A DNA stretch of 64,000 nt from CADEDV01 sp964437415 (GCA_964437415.1 CAYTGN010000016.1:1-64000), one strand, 5' to 3'. Counted from the stretch's first letter, positions 33,791 through 44,063 are shown. Made by a program: numbers and translations. Notes: a model not told the origin generated them from the sequence alone.

Positions 33791-36271
33791 TTACTGGCCT
33801 CCCTGCCCCACCCTGTTTTGCTCTTCCTGGCTGGCACTGTTGCGCCGTCTCGGTGGCGGGTTTTGCTGACCATTCTTGCCAAACCGGTAAGTGAAACTTA
33901 CCGTCACCTGCCGGTTATCCCATCGGTTCCTGATCCGGCTGTCCACAATGCCGATCTTGGTTATTCCTTCATAGCGTTGCAACCAGAACGGGTCACGAAG
34001 ATTGAGCCTTAAAGTGGCTTTCCCTTTCATTATTGTTTTCTGTCCGCCAAAACTTATCATATACATGGGCTGGCTTTGCGATAATTGTTCAATTGTTTTT
34101 GCACGGTAAAAACCGGATATCTCAGCAGAGAATCCCTGCTTTATCGTAAAGGTCTGCGTCATATTGATCATGAAAGATGTGATGGCCGTGTCAACCGGCT
34201 GGTTGTCATAAAAACCCTGGTAGCGGTTGTTGAAAATATTGGTGAACAGGTTCAGGTTCCACCATTTGGTAACCGGGACAGGAGCTGTTATGGAAATACC
34301 TATGTTGCGAAACTTCGCCACATTCTCCGGAGTTAGGAACAATATGCTTTTATCATTTGCATCCGGTCTAATGATCTGCGCCAGCACATTGTTGGTTGTA
34401 TTATAATTCAGGGTTGTGATCAGCCTCCCTTTATAAGCATGGCTCAGTTCGGCATTGTAAGTGAACTGTGGTATAAGAAACGGATTTCCCATGCGGAAGG
34501 ATAATGAATCCAGGAAATAAATAAATGGATTCAGATCCTGGTAATTGGGTCGTGTAATTCTTCTTCCAAAAGAAACAGTCAATTGGTTTGATTTATTCAC
34601 TTCATAGCTGACAAATGCTGTGGGAAACAGGTTGGTGAAATTCCTGGTGAAAGCGGAATCAGTAGATACCTGTAGCCCTTTGGCATTTGTGTTTTCTAAC
34701 CGCAAACCGCCCTGGAAAGACCATTTTTTTACTTTGGCGCTGTAATTGATATACACAGCATTGATGTTTTCATCATACTTGAAATGATTGCTCCGGCTGT
34801 CATTCACCCATTCAGCACCGTTCCACCGCAGGTATTCCACCAGGTTATCATTTTTTACATAACTGCTTTTGATGCCAGCTTCAAAGCGGCTGCCATTTTT
34901 GAAAGGATGTACATAATCTGATTTTAAAGAATAGATACTGATATCAGCCGGCAACTGCCCATTTAATTCCAAATTACCGAGATACTGATTGGCTGTATTA
35001 TAAAAATCTGTATTCAGGTTGTTAAGTAAAGTATTGTCATAAACGATGTAATCAAGGTCAGTTGTAAACTCCCTTCCGGTAGAATCGAATACATGACGAT
35101 AGTTAAAATTAGCGCTGAAGTTCCTGAGATTATTCCGGTTGCTGATATTGGTGATCATGGAACCGGTAAGGTCAAAGTTCGCATCAAATTGCTTTGTCAC
35201 AGTCACCGGCGTGGGACGACCATCCAACCTGAATCCGCTGAGCACAACACCCAGGGTATTTTTCTTATCTGGAAAATAGTCAAGTCCCAGTTTAACTGTA
35301 TGGTTATTGTTCCTGAACTTAAACCTGGTTTCTGTTTCGATATGTCCATCCAGTTCCTTATTGTCATTTAATACTCTCCTGTCGAGGAGCAGCCGGTTTC
35401 GTCCCTGATTGAAATTGGGATTATAGTTACCAAAGAAATTGATCTTGTTCTTGCGGTAATTAAAATTGATGCTGTTTTGATTCTTAGGCATCACATACAT
35501 GGCCCCGTCTGAAGTGTATTTATAAAAACTGGTGGTGAGGGCTGTCATCACAGAGCCGTTAAACCCTGCGGCTCTGCCCTTTTTTGTTTTGATATTTATA
35601 ATACCTGAATTGCCGGCAGCATCATATTTCGCAGAGGGATTGGTCATGATCTCGATCTGGTCCAATGCAGAAGCAGGTGTATTTCGCAACAAATTGGCAA
35701 GATCTGCTGCCGAAAGAAAAGTTTGTTTCCCATCCATCATGACAATGACGCCTGCCTTTCCCCGCAGGCTGATGTTTCCATCATTATCAACACTGATGCC
35801 GGGTGATTTTTCCAGCACTTCCAGTGCAGTGGCTCCGGCGCTGGTTGGTGAAGCGTCTACATTCACAATGGTCTTATCAATCTTTGTTTCAATGAACGGC
35901 TTTTTGGCCGTTACCGTCACCGCACCCGATACTTTGGCTGCCTCCTGCATAGAAAATGCAGTCAACTTTACAACAGGTTGCCCGGTGCTGATAACAAACG
36001 GACTGCTGAATATTCTTTCGTAGCCGACAGATGTCAGTGCAAGCAGGTAATTGCCTGCAGCGATATTTTCAAACTGGTATTTACCTGACTTGTCGGTTGC
36101 AGTGGCTTTGACTAATGCAGAATCTTTTGCACGAAGCAGGGAAACTGATACGGATTGAAGGGGCTTTTGATTATTATCGTTCACTATTCCGGAGATGACC
36201 CCGTTGGAGCTTTGACCCTGAGCAAAAAAAACTCCTGCAAGCATGAGCAGGATAATTAAGAATTGTTTCAT
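33791..36271 (-). CDS. Outer-membrane beta-barrel protein, TonB-dependent-receptor-like (copy 1)
   Basis: An 826-residue protein with a signal peptide (residues 1-20), a carboxypeptidase-regulatory-like domain (about 24-105, GVISGIVNDNNQKPLQSVSV; KSGKYQFENIAAGNY), a plug domain (about 130-225, TIVNVDASPTSAGATALEVL, IEIMTNPSAKYDAAGNSGII) and a large barrel. The plug keeps IMTNPSAKYDA, common to this family. It probably imports or binds an unknown ligand. The C-terminus is a polar tail after the last strand (EEQNRVGQGGQ), shared with the neighbouring copy. The paralogue starts 306 bases upstream, with a terminator between them, so each is its own transcription unit. Substrate is unknown; no SusD-like gene is present, which argues against a classic polysaccharide-utilisation locus. 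Confidence 0.93.
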   Translation of the reverse strand: MKQFLIILLMLAGVFFAQGQSSNGVISGIVNDNNQKPLQSVSVSLLRAKDSALVKATATDKSGKYQFENIAAGNYLLALTSVGYERIFSSPFVISTGQPVVKLTAFSMQEAAKVSGAVTVTAKKPFIETKIDKTIVNVDASPTSAGATALEVLEKSPGISVDNDGNISLRGKAGVIVMMDGKQTFLSAADLANLLRNTPASALDQIEIMTNPSAKYDAAGNSGIINIKTKKGRAAGFNGSVMTALTTSFYKYTSDGAMYVMPKNQNSINFNYRKNKINFFGNYNPNFNQGRNRLLLDRRVLNDNKELDGHIETETRFKFRNNNHTVKLGLDYFPDKKNTLGVVLSGFRLDGRPTPVTVTKQFDANFDLTGSMITNISNRNNLRNFSANFNYRHVFDSTGREFTTDLDYIVYDNTLLNNLNTDFYNTANQYLGNLELNGQLPADISIYSLKSDYVHPFKNGSRFEAGIKSSYVKNDNLVEYLRWNGAEWVNDSRSNHFKYDENINAVYINYSAKVKKWSFQGGLRLENTNAKGLQVSTDSAFTRNFTNLFPTAFVSYEVNKSNQLTVSFGRRITRPNYQDLNPFIYFLDSLSFRMGNPFLIPQFTYNAELSHAYKGRLITTLNYNTTNNVLAQIIRPDANDKSILFLTPENVAKFRNIGISITAPVPVTKWWNLNLFTNIFNNRYQGFYDNQPVDTAITSFMINMTQTFTIKQGFSAEISGFYRAKTIEQLSQSQPMYMISFGGQKTIMKGKATLRLNLRDPFWLQRYEGITKIGIVDSRIRNRWDNRQVTVSFTYRFGKNGQQNPPPRRRNSASQEEQNRVGQGGQ

Positions 36272-36577
36272 AACATGGCTATAATTGAAAAAATGGTTTT
36301 CTAAAATTGAAATAAAATCAATAGCTGTTTGACTGTTTTATGACAAGACACCGCCTTTCCGTGTTAAAGGGTGAAAATTTCTTTCCGATACACCGGCGGC
36401 AATTAATCCTTACAATTGCCCGTTTTGAAATTTTCGTCTGTCAGTTTTTTACCTATAAAACAAAAGACCCGTCACTGCTGATGTGAACGGGTCTTGTCTG
36501 TAAGAGAGAAAACTAATGACTACTGCTCTGCTGAAAAATTTTCAGATAAGGTTATGGGTTAATGGTCTGCAGAGCTG
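36272..36577. other. Region between the two barrel genes
   Basis: 306 bases with no gene. It contains the terminator of the upstream copy and must hold the promoter of the downstream copy. No clear -33/-7 pair was identified. Confidence 0.5.
36452..36495 (-). terminator. Terminator of the second outer-membrane barrel gene
   Basis: AAGACCCGT 36464-36472 pairs perfectly with ACGGGTCTT 36487-36495; inner TCAC/GTGA extends the stem. Read on the minus strand it is followed by a T-rich tract (TTTTGTTTTAT), about 80 bases past the stop at 36578. Confidence 0.85.
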
Positions 36578-39037
36578 TTAATTCTCGCCTCCGCCTCCTA
36601 CACGGTTTTGTTCTTCACTGGCACCACCGGTTCTTCTTTTCTGCCCGTTCACTTTTCCTTTGCTGAACCGGTAGGTAAAGCTTATGGTAGCCACTCTTGA
36701 GTCACGAACCTGCTGGAACTGTGCATCAATGTTGCTGAAACGGCTTTCGCCTTTTATCCGCTGTGTGTAGAGCACATCCCTTACGCTGAAGCGAAGTGAG
36801 CCCTTGTTTTTCATAATCTGTTTGCCAATGCCCAGGTTCATCATTCCGAATCCATAGATCTTGAATACACCTTCCACACCCGGTGTTCTGTAAAAACCAC
36901 TCAGTTCAGCACTCCAGGTTTTTCCGAATTTGAACTGGTTAGATACATTGAACTGACCGGTTGTTGCCGTGAATTTTGCCGGGTCATTATTGACAATGCC
37001 TTCAAAGAGGTTGTTATAAACATTGGCCCATGCGTTGGCGCTCCACCATTTATTCAATTGCCCGCCGGCGCTGATAGAGATCCCATACTGACGTTGAGTG
37101 GCAATATTGGATTTCCTGATAAAGGTTTCATTCATGTCAGGATTCTGCTCCAGCACCTCCGTGATGATATCTGTTGTCTTCGTATAATTCAGCGTAGTGG
37201 TCAAAAATCCTTTGTAGGTATGGCGAAGTTCAACGTTGTGGCTGAACTGTGGTCTCAGGTTTGGGTTGCCCTGCTCAAAAGTATACTTATCAAGAAACTC
37301 AATAAAAGGATTCAGGTCAGCATAGTTCGGACGGTTGATCCTGCGGCCATAATTCAATACAAATGTGTTTTTATCATTCAAGCTGTACTGAAGATAGGCT
37401 GTCGGGAAAAGTTGCGCATAATCTCTTGTAAATTTTTCGCCTGTGGTAACCTGGTTGCCTTTAGCATTGGTATGCTCCATCCGCAATCCAAACTGGCCCA
37501 TTAACTTTTTGCTGATGGGACGGCTGTAGTTAACATAGGCTGCATTCACATTTTCCTGGTAGATAAAATAATTGCTGCGGCCAATGTCACGAACCTTTTC
37601 ACCATTCAGCAGGCTGTCATAGATGGCGTTATTATCCGTTTCAACAAAGCCGGTTTTGAAACCTGCTTCAAACTTTGCTCCGTTCTTAAGCGGATGCGTA
37701 TAGTCCACTTTTGCTGTATATATCTTGATGTCCTGCGGCAAACTGCCAAATAATGTGTCAGGAACAAAGATCGGCTGGCCATTGGTTCCATAGTATGAGT
37801 TGATAAGAAACTGATCATTGTGGGTGCGATAAGTAAGATAATCAAGGTCGGCAGTGATCTCCCTGCCTGTTGAATCAAACACATGCCTGAAATTAAAATT
37901 AGAACTGAAGTTTTTCCATTTTCTTTCACTCCCGGTTTCCGCACGGGTAATGCTTTGCAGCACCTTGTTTTCATCGGCAATATTTACATCACTGCGATTG
38001 GAAAAAGTGCCGGGATTGCTGAATCCGCCCAACACGACACCAAAAGTGGTTTTCTTTGATGCATAGAAATCCATTCCAAGTTTTCCGTTGATAGATTTGA
38101 AATGGTCCCTGATCCTTGACTCCTGGTCAAAGTGTGATTTTAGTTCTTTTGTGGCGCCGTCAATGAATTTGCGCTGGATGTCGAGATTATTAAAATTTTT
38201 CCGGTTGCTGTAACCAACATTTGCAAACAGGTTCACTTTATTCTTGCGATAGTTGAAATTGGCTGACTCATTCCATTTGCTATAACGGCCCTGGCCATAG
38301 TTCAATGAAACACTGCCGGTGTAACCAACCTGTTTGGTCTTTTTTGTTTTGATGTTGATGATACCACTGTTCCCTGCTGCATCGTATTTTGCCGGAGGGT
38401 TGGTCATGAGTTCGATCTGGTCAAGCTGGTTGGCATTCATGCTGCTCAGTAAGTTGGCAAGATCTGGACCGGAGAGATAAGAAGGACGGCCATCTATATA
38501 TACTTGCACTCCCGACTTTCCTTTCATGCTTATGTTACCGTCTTTATCCACCTCCACACCCGGAGATTTTTCCAGCACTTCAAGAGCTGAGGCGCCAACA
38601 TTGGTGACAGCAGCTTCCACATTGACAATTGTCCTGTCCAGTTTTTGCTCAATCAGCGGCTTTCTTGCCGTTACCGTAACACCCCCTACAGATTTCGCTA
38701 CCGGGATAAGCTCAATTGTATTTAAAGTGACAGAAGGATTGTCTGATGTTATTTCAAATATTTCAGAAAAGCCTTTTTGATGACCAACTGCTGTGATGGA
38801 CACCATATACTTGCCTTCAGCCACTGCTTCAAAACTGAATTTGCCGGTTTTATCGGCCACACTCATTTTAACCACCGATGAGTCCTTTGCCCTCAGCAAA
38901 GTGATGGTAGCTGATTCAATCGTTTTGGTATTACCATCAATCACCGTTCCGGTGACTTTACCAATTTTGGTTTGTGAAAAGCTGACAATTGATAAGGTTG
39001 TTAAGGCGACTGTCAGCAAGGTCATTAGTTTTCTCAT
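36578..39037 (-). CDS. Outer-membrane beta-barrel protein, TonB-dependent-receptor-like (copy 2)
   Basis: An 819-residue protein paralogous to the gene just downstream, with the same order: signal peptide (1-21), regulatory-like domain (GTVIDGNTKTIESATI; GKFSFEAVAEGKYMV), plug (TIVNVEAAVTNVGASALEVL, IELMTNPPAKYDAAGNSGII) and barrel with NYGRRINRPNYADLNPF. It ends in the polar tail EEQNRVGGGGEN. The two proteins have clearly diverged along the barrel, so the duplication is old. A LytS/LytTR two-component system lies directly upstream in the same direction and may control it (inference). Confidence 0.93.
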   Translation of the reverse strand: MRKLMTLLTVALTTLSIVSFSQTKIGKVTGTVIDGNTKTIESATITLLRAKDSSVVKMSVADKTGKFSFEAVAEGKYMVSITAVGHQKGFSEIFEITSDNPSVTLNTIELIPVAKSVGGVTVTARKPLIEQKLDRTIVNVEAAVTNVGASALEVLEKSPGVEVDKDGNISMKGKSGVQVYIDGRPSYLSGPDLANLLSSMNANQLDQIELMTNPPAKYDAAGNSGIINIKTKKTKQVGYTGSVSLNYGQGRYSKWNESANFNYRKNKVNLFANVGYSNRKNFNNLDIQRKFIDGATKELKSHFDQESRIRDHFKSINGKLGMDFYASKKTTFGVVLGGFSNPGTFSNRSDVNIADENKVLQSITRAETGSERKWKNFSSNFNFRHVFDSTGREITADLDYLTYRTHNDQFLINSYYGTNGQPIFVPDTLFGSLPQDIKIYTAKVDYTHPLKNGAKFEAGFKTGFVETDNNAIYDSLLNGEKVRDIGRSNYFIYQENVNAAYVNYSRPISKKLMGQFGLRMEHTNAKGNQVTTGEKFTRDYAQLFPTAYLQYSLNDKNTFVLNYGRRINRPNYADLNPFIEFLDKYTFEQGNPNLRPQFSHNVELRHTYKGFLTTTLNYTKTTDIITEVLEQNPDMNETFIRKSNIATQRQYGISISAGGQLNKWWSANAWANVYNNLFEGIVNNDPAKFTATTGQFNVSNQFKFGKTWSAELSGFYRTPGVEGVFKIYGFGMMNLGIGKQIMKNKGSLRFSVRDVLYTQRIKGESRFSNIDAQFQQVRDSRVATISFTYRFSKGKVNGQKRRTGGASEEQNRVGGGGEN

Positions 39038-39369
39038 TGTTGTTGTTTTATAGATCAGTACTCAGTTTTAAGTATTACAGTTCAAAATTAGGTACTTTGC
39101 ATTACCAAGTTCATTGTTTTAAATTAAACGGCCGTATTTTATGATGGGCGGCCGTTCATCTGGTACAGGAAATGTGACGCATGACTCTTGTCCCGGTTAC
39201 AGTTTGGTGAAATTTTAGGACAAGCGGACTGAATCTGGTGATAAACGGTAATTCATTGATAATGTGTAAGAACAGAGTCAAAACTACCTGGATTTGATCC
39301 CTGCTACAAGCCCATTTGGGCAAACTGCGGCATTTCTTGAGTAAAAGGGGGTTATGACCCGGTGGACTG
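39038..39369. other. Region between the LytTR regulator and the outer-membrane barrel genes
   Basis: 332 bases with no gene. It contains a perfect hairpin (39127-39156) and is the likely promoter region of copy 2. Poor coding character throughout. Confidence 0.5.
39127..39156 (-). terminator. Strong hairpin, possible terminator of the LytS/LytTR operon
   Basis: AACGGCCG 39127-39134 and CGGCCGTT 39149-39156 form a perfect 8-base stem with a 14-base loop. On the minus strand it is followed by TTAATTT, only moderately T-rich. It is about 215 bases past the regulator stop and about 90 bases before the barrel start, so it could also be a leader hairpin. Confidence 0.5.
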
Positions 39370-40134
39370 TCAGAGGCCGAATTCCTCTTTGATGGCATCG
39401 TGGAAAGTGCGGCCGGAAGTGAGCCGGGTACCGGCCTTGTCATCAAGGACAAACAGGTAGCGGCTGTTGAAATGCCGGTGCATTTCCCTGATCTTATCCT
39501 TATTTATTATATATGATTTCTGGATCCGGTAAAACTGTGGGGGCAATTTCTCGATCAGCGCCGTAAGCGACTGGTCGGTCAGGTGCTTCTGGCCATCAGT
39601 AGTGAAGATGAAAACATATTTATCCTGCGCTTCCAGGTAAGCTATATTCTCAAATCGCAATAAAGTGATCCTGTCGCCGGTTTTGATGGGCAAGGCAGTA
39701 GCTTTTTGTGGTGCTTGCAGTTGCTTGATAATATCCTGCAAGCCCGAAATGTTGATGGCCTGGTTCAACCTGCCAAATTGTTTCAGTTTGATGATGCTTT
39801 GCCCTAATCGTTCTTCCTTTATCGGCTTCAATAAATAATCGATGGAAAAATTCTCAAATGCCTTTATTGCATATTGTTCATAAGCCGTGGTGAAGATCAC
39901 ATTTGGTTTATGTTGTAGTTGTTCCAGTACTTCAAACCCGGTGAGGTCAGGCATTTGAATATCCAGGAATATCAGGTCAGGTTTGTGTTCCTCAATTTTA
40001 CGGATCGCCTCTCTCCCATTGCCGGCCTCATCTATCACCTGCACAACATCGCTATGCTCCTGCAAGAGATTTTTCATTAGTCTTCGTGCAGCCGGTTCAT
40101 CATCTATCACTATAGCTCTAAACTGTGGGTTCAT
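39370..40134 (-). CDS. LytTR-family response regulator
   Basis: A 254-residue regulator with a receiver domain (acidic pair D11/D12, phosphoacceptor D58 in FLDIQMPDL, YQ...FTTAYEQYA, LLKPIKEERL) and a C-terminal LytTR DNA-binding domain (about 150-252: IAYLEAQDKYVFIFT, PPQFYRIQKSYIINKDKI, and the final ADGRTFHD-like SGRTFHDAIKEE). Its start overlaps the sensor gene stop by 17 bases, so the two are translationally coupled. Probable target: the two barrel genes downstream (inference). Confidence 0.95.
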   Translation of the reverse strand: MNPQFRAIVIDDEPAARRLMKNLLQEHSDVVQVIDEAGNGREAIRKIEEHKPDLIFLDIQMPDLTGFEVLEQLQHKPNVIFTTAYEQYAIKAFENFSIDYLLKPIKEERLGQSIIKLKQFGRLNQAINISGLQDIIKQLQAPQKATALPIKTGDRITLLRFENIAYLEAQDKYVFIFTTDGQKHLTDQSLTALIEKLPPQFYRIQKSYIINKDKIREMHRHFNSRYLFVLDDKAGTRLTSGRTFHDAIKEEFGL

Positions 40135-41287
40135 TTTTTATCAGTTTATGAATATGCATAGTAACCTGTTTGCGTGGTTCATTGCTGAAATGTATATCAT
40201 ACTGTTCCGGGAACAGCAGATCCAATTTGTCAAATACACTCTTCACTCCGTAGCCAGGTGTTATTTCTTCCGGAAATGCAGGGCCGTTGTCGGCAACAAT
40301 CAACTCAAGCCCGTTGTTTTTCAATTTTGCTTCCAGTTTTATCTCAGTCATCTTGCCTGTGGCCTTCAGACCATGCTTGACAGCATTTTCTACAATAGGT
40401 TGAAGCAGGAAACGGGGTACTAAATAGTGACGGGCATCCTCATCCACCTCCAGCGAATAATTCAACTGGTCTTCAAACCTGATCTTTTCAATTTGCAGGT
40501 AAACCTCAGTCATGGCCACTTCATCATTCACAGTGGAATAATTGTTATTGCTGTAATTGATGCTGTAGCGGAAAAGATCGGCCAGGGCAATGGTCATTCT
40601 TCTCGCTTTTTTTCCATCTGTAACAGAAAGGTCAGCAATGGAATTAAGGGCATTGTATAAAAAATGAGGATTGATCTTTGAATGAAGGGCATCCAATTCG
40701 GCTTTTGTTTTCAGCGCCAGCAATTTCGTCACTTCCAGTTCTTTCTCATTCAGTTTACGTTTGCGGTCGAGCTCTACGTATTTGACTCCTGTATATATTA
40801 AACCTGTCAGCATGGAGTTTACATAAGCATACACCAATGTTGCATGAATCTCTTTAAAGCTCATGCCATTATCCAAATAATTAACCAGGCTATAAATAAA
40901 AAGTGCCAAAACAATGATGGACAAAACGATCACCCCGTGATGCCTGACGAAAGAAAGAGATCTTACAGCTGGTATGCGGCTGATTAAACTAACGATATTA
41001 TAAACAAACAATACTATTATGGCACTTTGCCATATTTGTTTAAAAAGCAGGTGCAAAAGCTCTTTCCTTCCAGCACCTGCCCGCAAAGCAATTTCCGGGG
41101 ACTGAATGGCAAAAAAGGCCAGCAATACCACTAATGCAACAGTTAAAACGGATAAGTTATTTCGTAGCCACTTATTCTTTACCTTTTGAAAAAGCCTGTT
41201 GTAAACAGAGAAAAGATAAATAGCAACGGCAAAAAGGGCCGTTGAACAAAGGATGAGGATGAGCTGTATAAGTAGTGACTTGGGCAT
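40118..41287 (-). CDS. LytS/YehU-type sensor histidine kinase
   Basis: A 389-residue kinase with four or five N-terminal hydrophobic segments (about 5-27, 45-62, 85-105, 120-140, 150-170), then a cytosolic kinase of the His_kinase (LytS/YehU) family. The phosphoacceptor His lies in LHSKINPHFLYNALNSIADL and the ATP-binding N box in PIVENAVKHGLK; ADNGPAFPEEITPGYGVKSV supplies the G box. It has no periplasmic sensor domain, so it probably senses the membrane or an intramembrane signal. Pairs with the overlapping LytTR regulator. Confidence 0.94.
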   Translation of the reverse strand: MPKSLLIQLILILCSTALFAVAIYLFSVYNRLFQKVKNKWLRNNLSVLTVALVVLLAFFAIQSPEIALRAGAGRKELLHLLFKQIWQSAIIVLFVYNIVSLISRIPAVRSLSFVRHHGVIVLSIIVLALFIYSLVNYLDNGMSFKEIHATLVYAYVNSMLTGLIYTGVKYVELDRKRKLNEKELEVTKLLALKTKAELDALHSKINPHFLYNALNSIADLSVTDGKKARRMTIALADLFRYSINYSNNNYSTVNDEVAMTEVYLQIEKIRFEDQLNYSLEVDEDARHYLVPRFLLQPIVENAVKHGLKATGKMTEIKLEAKLKNNGLELIVADNGPAFPEEITPGYGVKSVFDKLDLLFPEQYDIHFSNEPRKQVTMHIHKLIKNEPTV

Positions 41288-41390
41288 TAAATGCAGGCAA
41301 GATAAAAAAACTGGCTGGCAGACAGACCGGCTATTCGTAAAGCGTCATTTTTCAGGGGTGAACTGATTATATTGCAGCCAAATTTTCTCC

Positions 41391-42407
41391 ATGGTCATAG
41401 ATTTCAGATCGGATACAGTGACAAAACCAACCCCGGCAATGCTTGAAGCCATGATGCAGGCAAAAGTTGGCGATGATGTGTTTGGTGAAGACCCTTCCAT
41501 TAATGAACTGGAACAATTTGCCGCCTCCATGTTTGGAATGGAAGCCGGCATTTTTTGCCCGTCCGGCACAATGACCAACCAGATTGCCATCAAATGCCAC
41601 ACACAACCGGGTGACGAAGTGATCTGTGATGAAACTGCCCATATTTATCAATACGAAGGTGGCGGCATCGCATTCAATTCCGGAGCATCGGTAAAACTAT
41701 TGCATGGCGACCGGGGAAGGATCACAGCCGAACAGGTGGGGGCTGCTATTAATCCCGATGATCCGCACCGGGCACATACCAGCCTGGTTTGCCTGGAAAA
41801 CACCAGCAACCGTGGCGGCGGCAGTTGCTATGATTTTGAAGAAATCCTGAAAATAAAAACTGTATGTAAAGAACACAATCTTGCTTTTCATTTGGATGGG
41901 GCAAGGCTTTGGAATGCATTGGTTGCTAGAAAAGAAACAGCTCAGCAATACGGCGAAGCATTTGACAGTATCTCCATTTGCCTGAGCAAAAGCCTCGGTT
42001 GTCCTGTGGGTAGTGTGTTATTGGGCAAAAAAGATTTTATCAAAAAAGCAAGAAGGGTAAGAAAAGCATTTGGCGGGGGCATGAGACAGGCAGGCTTTTT
42101 AGCGGCAGCAGGCATTTATGCTTTGCAACATCATATTGACCGCCTTGCAGAAGATCATCTTCATGCCCAACAAATAGCTGCAGCAATAACAAAGAAAGAT
42201 TTTGTGAAGTTTGTGTTGCCGGTCGAAACCAATATCATCATTTTTGAACTGAACGATACCATTTCAGCGCCGGCACTGGTAGCCAAAATGAAAGAACAGG
42301 ATATTCTCGGTTATGCGATTGCCCCCAACCGGGTGAGGCTGGTGCTACATTTGGATATAAGTAAAGAAATGATCAACAAAACAATTCAGGTGTTTAATCA
42401 ATTGTAG
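41391..42407 (+). CDS. ltaE: Low-specificity L-threonine aldolase
   Basis: A 338-residue PLP enzyme that cleaves threonine/allothreonine to glycine and acetaldehyde. Seen: FRSDTVTKPTPAMLEAM, FGEDPSINELE, FCPSGTMTNQIAIKCH, HLDGARLWNA and the PLP Lys in CLSKSLGCPVGS. Length and starting motif are normal. It starts a plus-strand run with pgi three bases downstream; the upstream region is shared with the divergent sensor gene. Confidence 0.95.
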   Translation: MVIDFRSDTVTKPTPAMLEAMMQAKVGDDVFGEDPSINELEQFAASMFGMEAGIFCPSGTMTNQIAIKCHTQPGDEVICDETAHIYQYEGGGIAFNSGASVKLLHGDRGRITAEQVGAAINPDDPHRAHTSLVCLENTSNRGGGSCYDFEEILKIKTVCKEHNLAFHLDGARLWNALVARKETAQQYGEAFDSISICLSKSLGCPVGSVLLGKKDFIKKARRVRKAFGGGMRQAGFLAAAGIYALQHHIDRLAEDHLHAQQIAAAITKKDFVKFVLPVETNIIIFELNDTISAPALVAKMKEQDILGYAIAPNRVRLVLHLDISKEMINKTIQVFNQL

Positions 42408-42410
42408 GCT

Positions 42411-44063
42411 ATGCTCCCTAAGATCAACCCCGCTTCTACCCCCGCATGGGCTGCCCTGCAGGCACATGCAGCAACCATGAAGAGTGTTCACATGAGAGAA
42501 CTGTTCCGTAATAACCCGGAAAGATTTAAAAAATATTCCCTCTGTGAAAAGGATATTGTTTTTGACTATTCAAAAAACATTATTACTGACCAGACCATCG
42601 GGCTGCTGTTGCAACTGGCCCATGAATGCAAACTGAAGGAAGGCATCGAAGCGATGTTTAACGGCGAACTGATCAACGAAACAGAACACCGGGCTGTTTT
42701 GCATACAGCGCTACGCAATTTTTCCAAAGAACCTGTTTACACACAAGGCGAAAATGTGATGCCGCTGGTGAAAAAAGCACTGAGGAAAATGAAAAGTTTC
42801 TGCGATGCCGTCCACAGCGGTAAACACAGAGGCTATACCGGGAAAAGAATCAAATACATCGTCAATATCGGCATCGGCGGCAGCGATCTCGGCCCGCTGA
42901 TGGTGACGGAAGCGCTGCGGCCTTATAAAATTGATGACATTGAAACGTTCTATGTATCCAATGTGGATGGTACGCATATCGCAGAAACACTGAAGAAAGT
43001 AAGCCCCGAAAGAACATTGTTTCTCATTGCTTCCAAAACTTTCACCACCCAGGAAACCATGACCAATGCGCATACCGCAAGAGAATGGTTCCTCAGGAAA
43101 GCAAAGAACGAAAAACATATCGCCAGCCATTTTGTGGCACTCAGCACCAACGAAACCGAAGTGGTAAAATTCGGGATTGATAAAAAGAACATGTTTGAGT
43201 TTTGGGATTGGGTGGGTGGCCGCTATTCACTCTGGAGTGCTATCGGTCTTTCCATTGCACTCAGCATCGGCTACAAGAATTTTGAATCACTTTTAAAAGG
43301 AGCCCACCACATTGATAAACATTTCTGTGAAAACTCTTTTGAAAGGAACATTCCTGTGCTGATGGCATTGATCGGTTTATGGTACAGCAATTTCTTCGGC
43401 GCACAAAGCGAAACGATCCTTCCCTACGATCAGTATATGCACCGCTTTGCCGCTTATTTTCAGCAGGGCAATATGGAAAGCAATGGTAAAAGCATTGACA
43501 GGAATGGTGAAGTTGTTGACTATAACACAGGCCCTGTCATCTGGGGCGAGCCCGGCACCAACGGCCAACATGCTTTTTACCAGCTCATCCACCAGGGCAC
43601 TTTACTTATTCCCTGCGATTTTATTGCCCCGTCTCAAACACATAATCCCGTTGGTGACCATCATACCAAATTGCTGAGTAATTTTTTTGCACAAACAGAA
43701 GCATTGATGAATGGGAAAACAGAAGTGGAAGCAGAAAAAGAATTGGAAAAAGCAGGTTTCAGCAATGAAGAAATTGCCCGCCTGCTGCCTTACAAGGTTT
43801 TCAGCGGCAACAAACCGACCAACTCTTTCTTAGTGAAAAAGATCACTCCTTTTACATTGGGCGAACTGATTGCCCTGTATGAACACAAGATATTTGTGCA
43901 GGGTGTGCTCTGGAATATTTTCAGCTTCGACCAGTGGGGTGTGGAACTTGGCAAACAATTAGCCAGTAAAATTTTACCTGAACTCAGCAATGACCAGCCT
44001 GTCAGCAGCCATGATGCTTCTACCAACGGGCTCATGAATGCCTATAAGCAAATGAGAAAGTAG
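42411..44063 (+). CDS. pgi: Glucose-6-phosphate isomerase
   Basis: A 550-residue enzyme interconverting glucose 6-phosphate and fructose 6-phosphate in the cytoplasm. PGI signatures are complete: YIVNIGIGGSDLGPLMV, IASKTFTTQETM, GGRYSLWSAIGLS, GEPGTNGQHAFYQLIHQG and the C-terminal DQWGVELGK. Its ATG is three bases after the threonine aldolase stop, so the two are probably co-transcribed although the pathways are unrelated. Confidence 0.98.
   Translation: MLPKINPASTPAWAALQAHAATMKSVHMRELFRNNPERFKKYSLCEKDIVFDYSKNIITDQTIGLLLQLAHECKLKEGIEAMFNGELINETEHRAVLHTALRNFSKEPVYTQGENVMPLVKKALRKMKSFCDAVHSGKHRGYTGKRIKYIVNIGIGGSDLGPLMVTEALRPYKIDDIETFYVSNVDGTHIAETLKKVSPERTLFLIASKTFTTQETMTNAHTAREWFLRKAKNEKHIASHFVALSTNETEVVKFGIDKKNMFEFWDWVGGRYSLWSAIGLSIALSIGYKNFESLLKGAHHIDKHFCENSFERNIPVLMALIGLWYSNFFGAQSETILPYDQYMHRFAAYFQQGNMESNGKSIDRNGEVVDYNTGPVIWGEPGTNGQHAFYQLIHQGTLLIPCDFIAPSQTHNPVGDHHTKLLSNFFAQTEALMNGKTEVEAEKELEKAGFSNEEIARLLPYKVFSGNKPTNSFLVKKITPFTLGELIALYEHKIFVQGVLWNIFSFDQWGVELGKQLASKILPELSNDQPVSSHDASTNGLMNAYKQMRK

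Noticed and set aside
33791..39037. Polysaccharide-utilisation locus
   Set aside because: The barrels resemble TonB-type receptors but no SusD-like or glycoside hydrolase gene is nearby.
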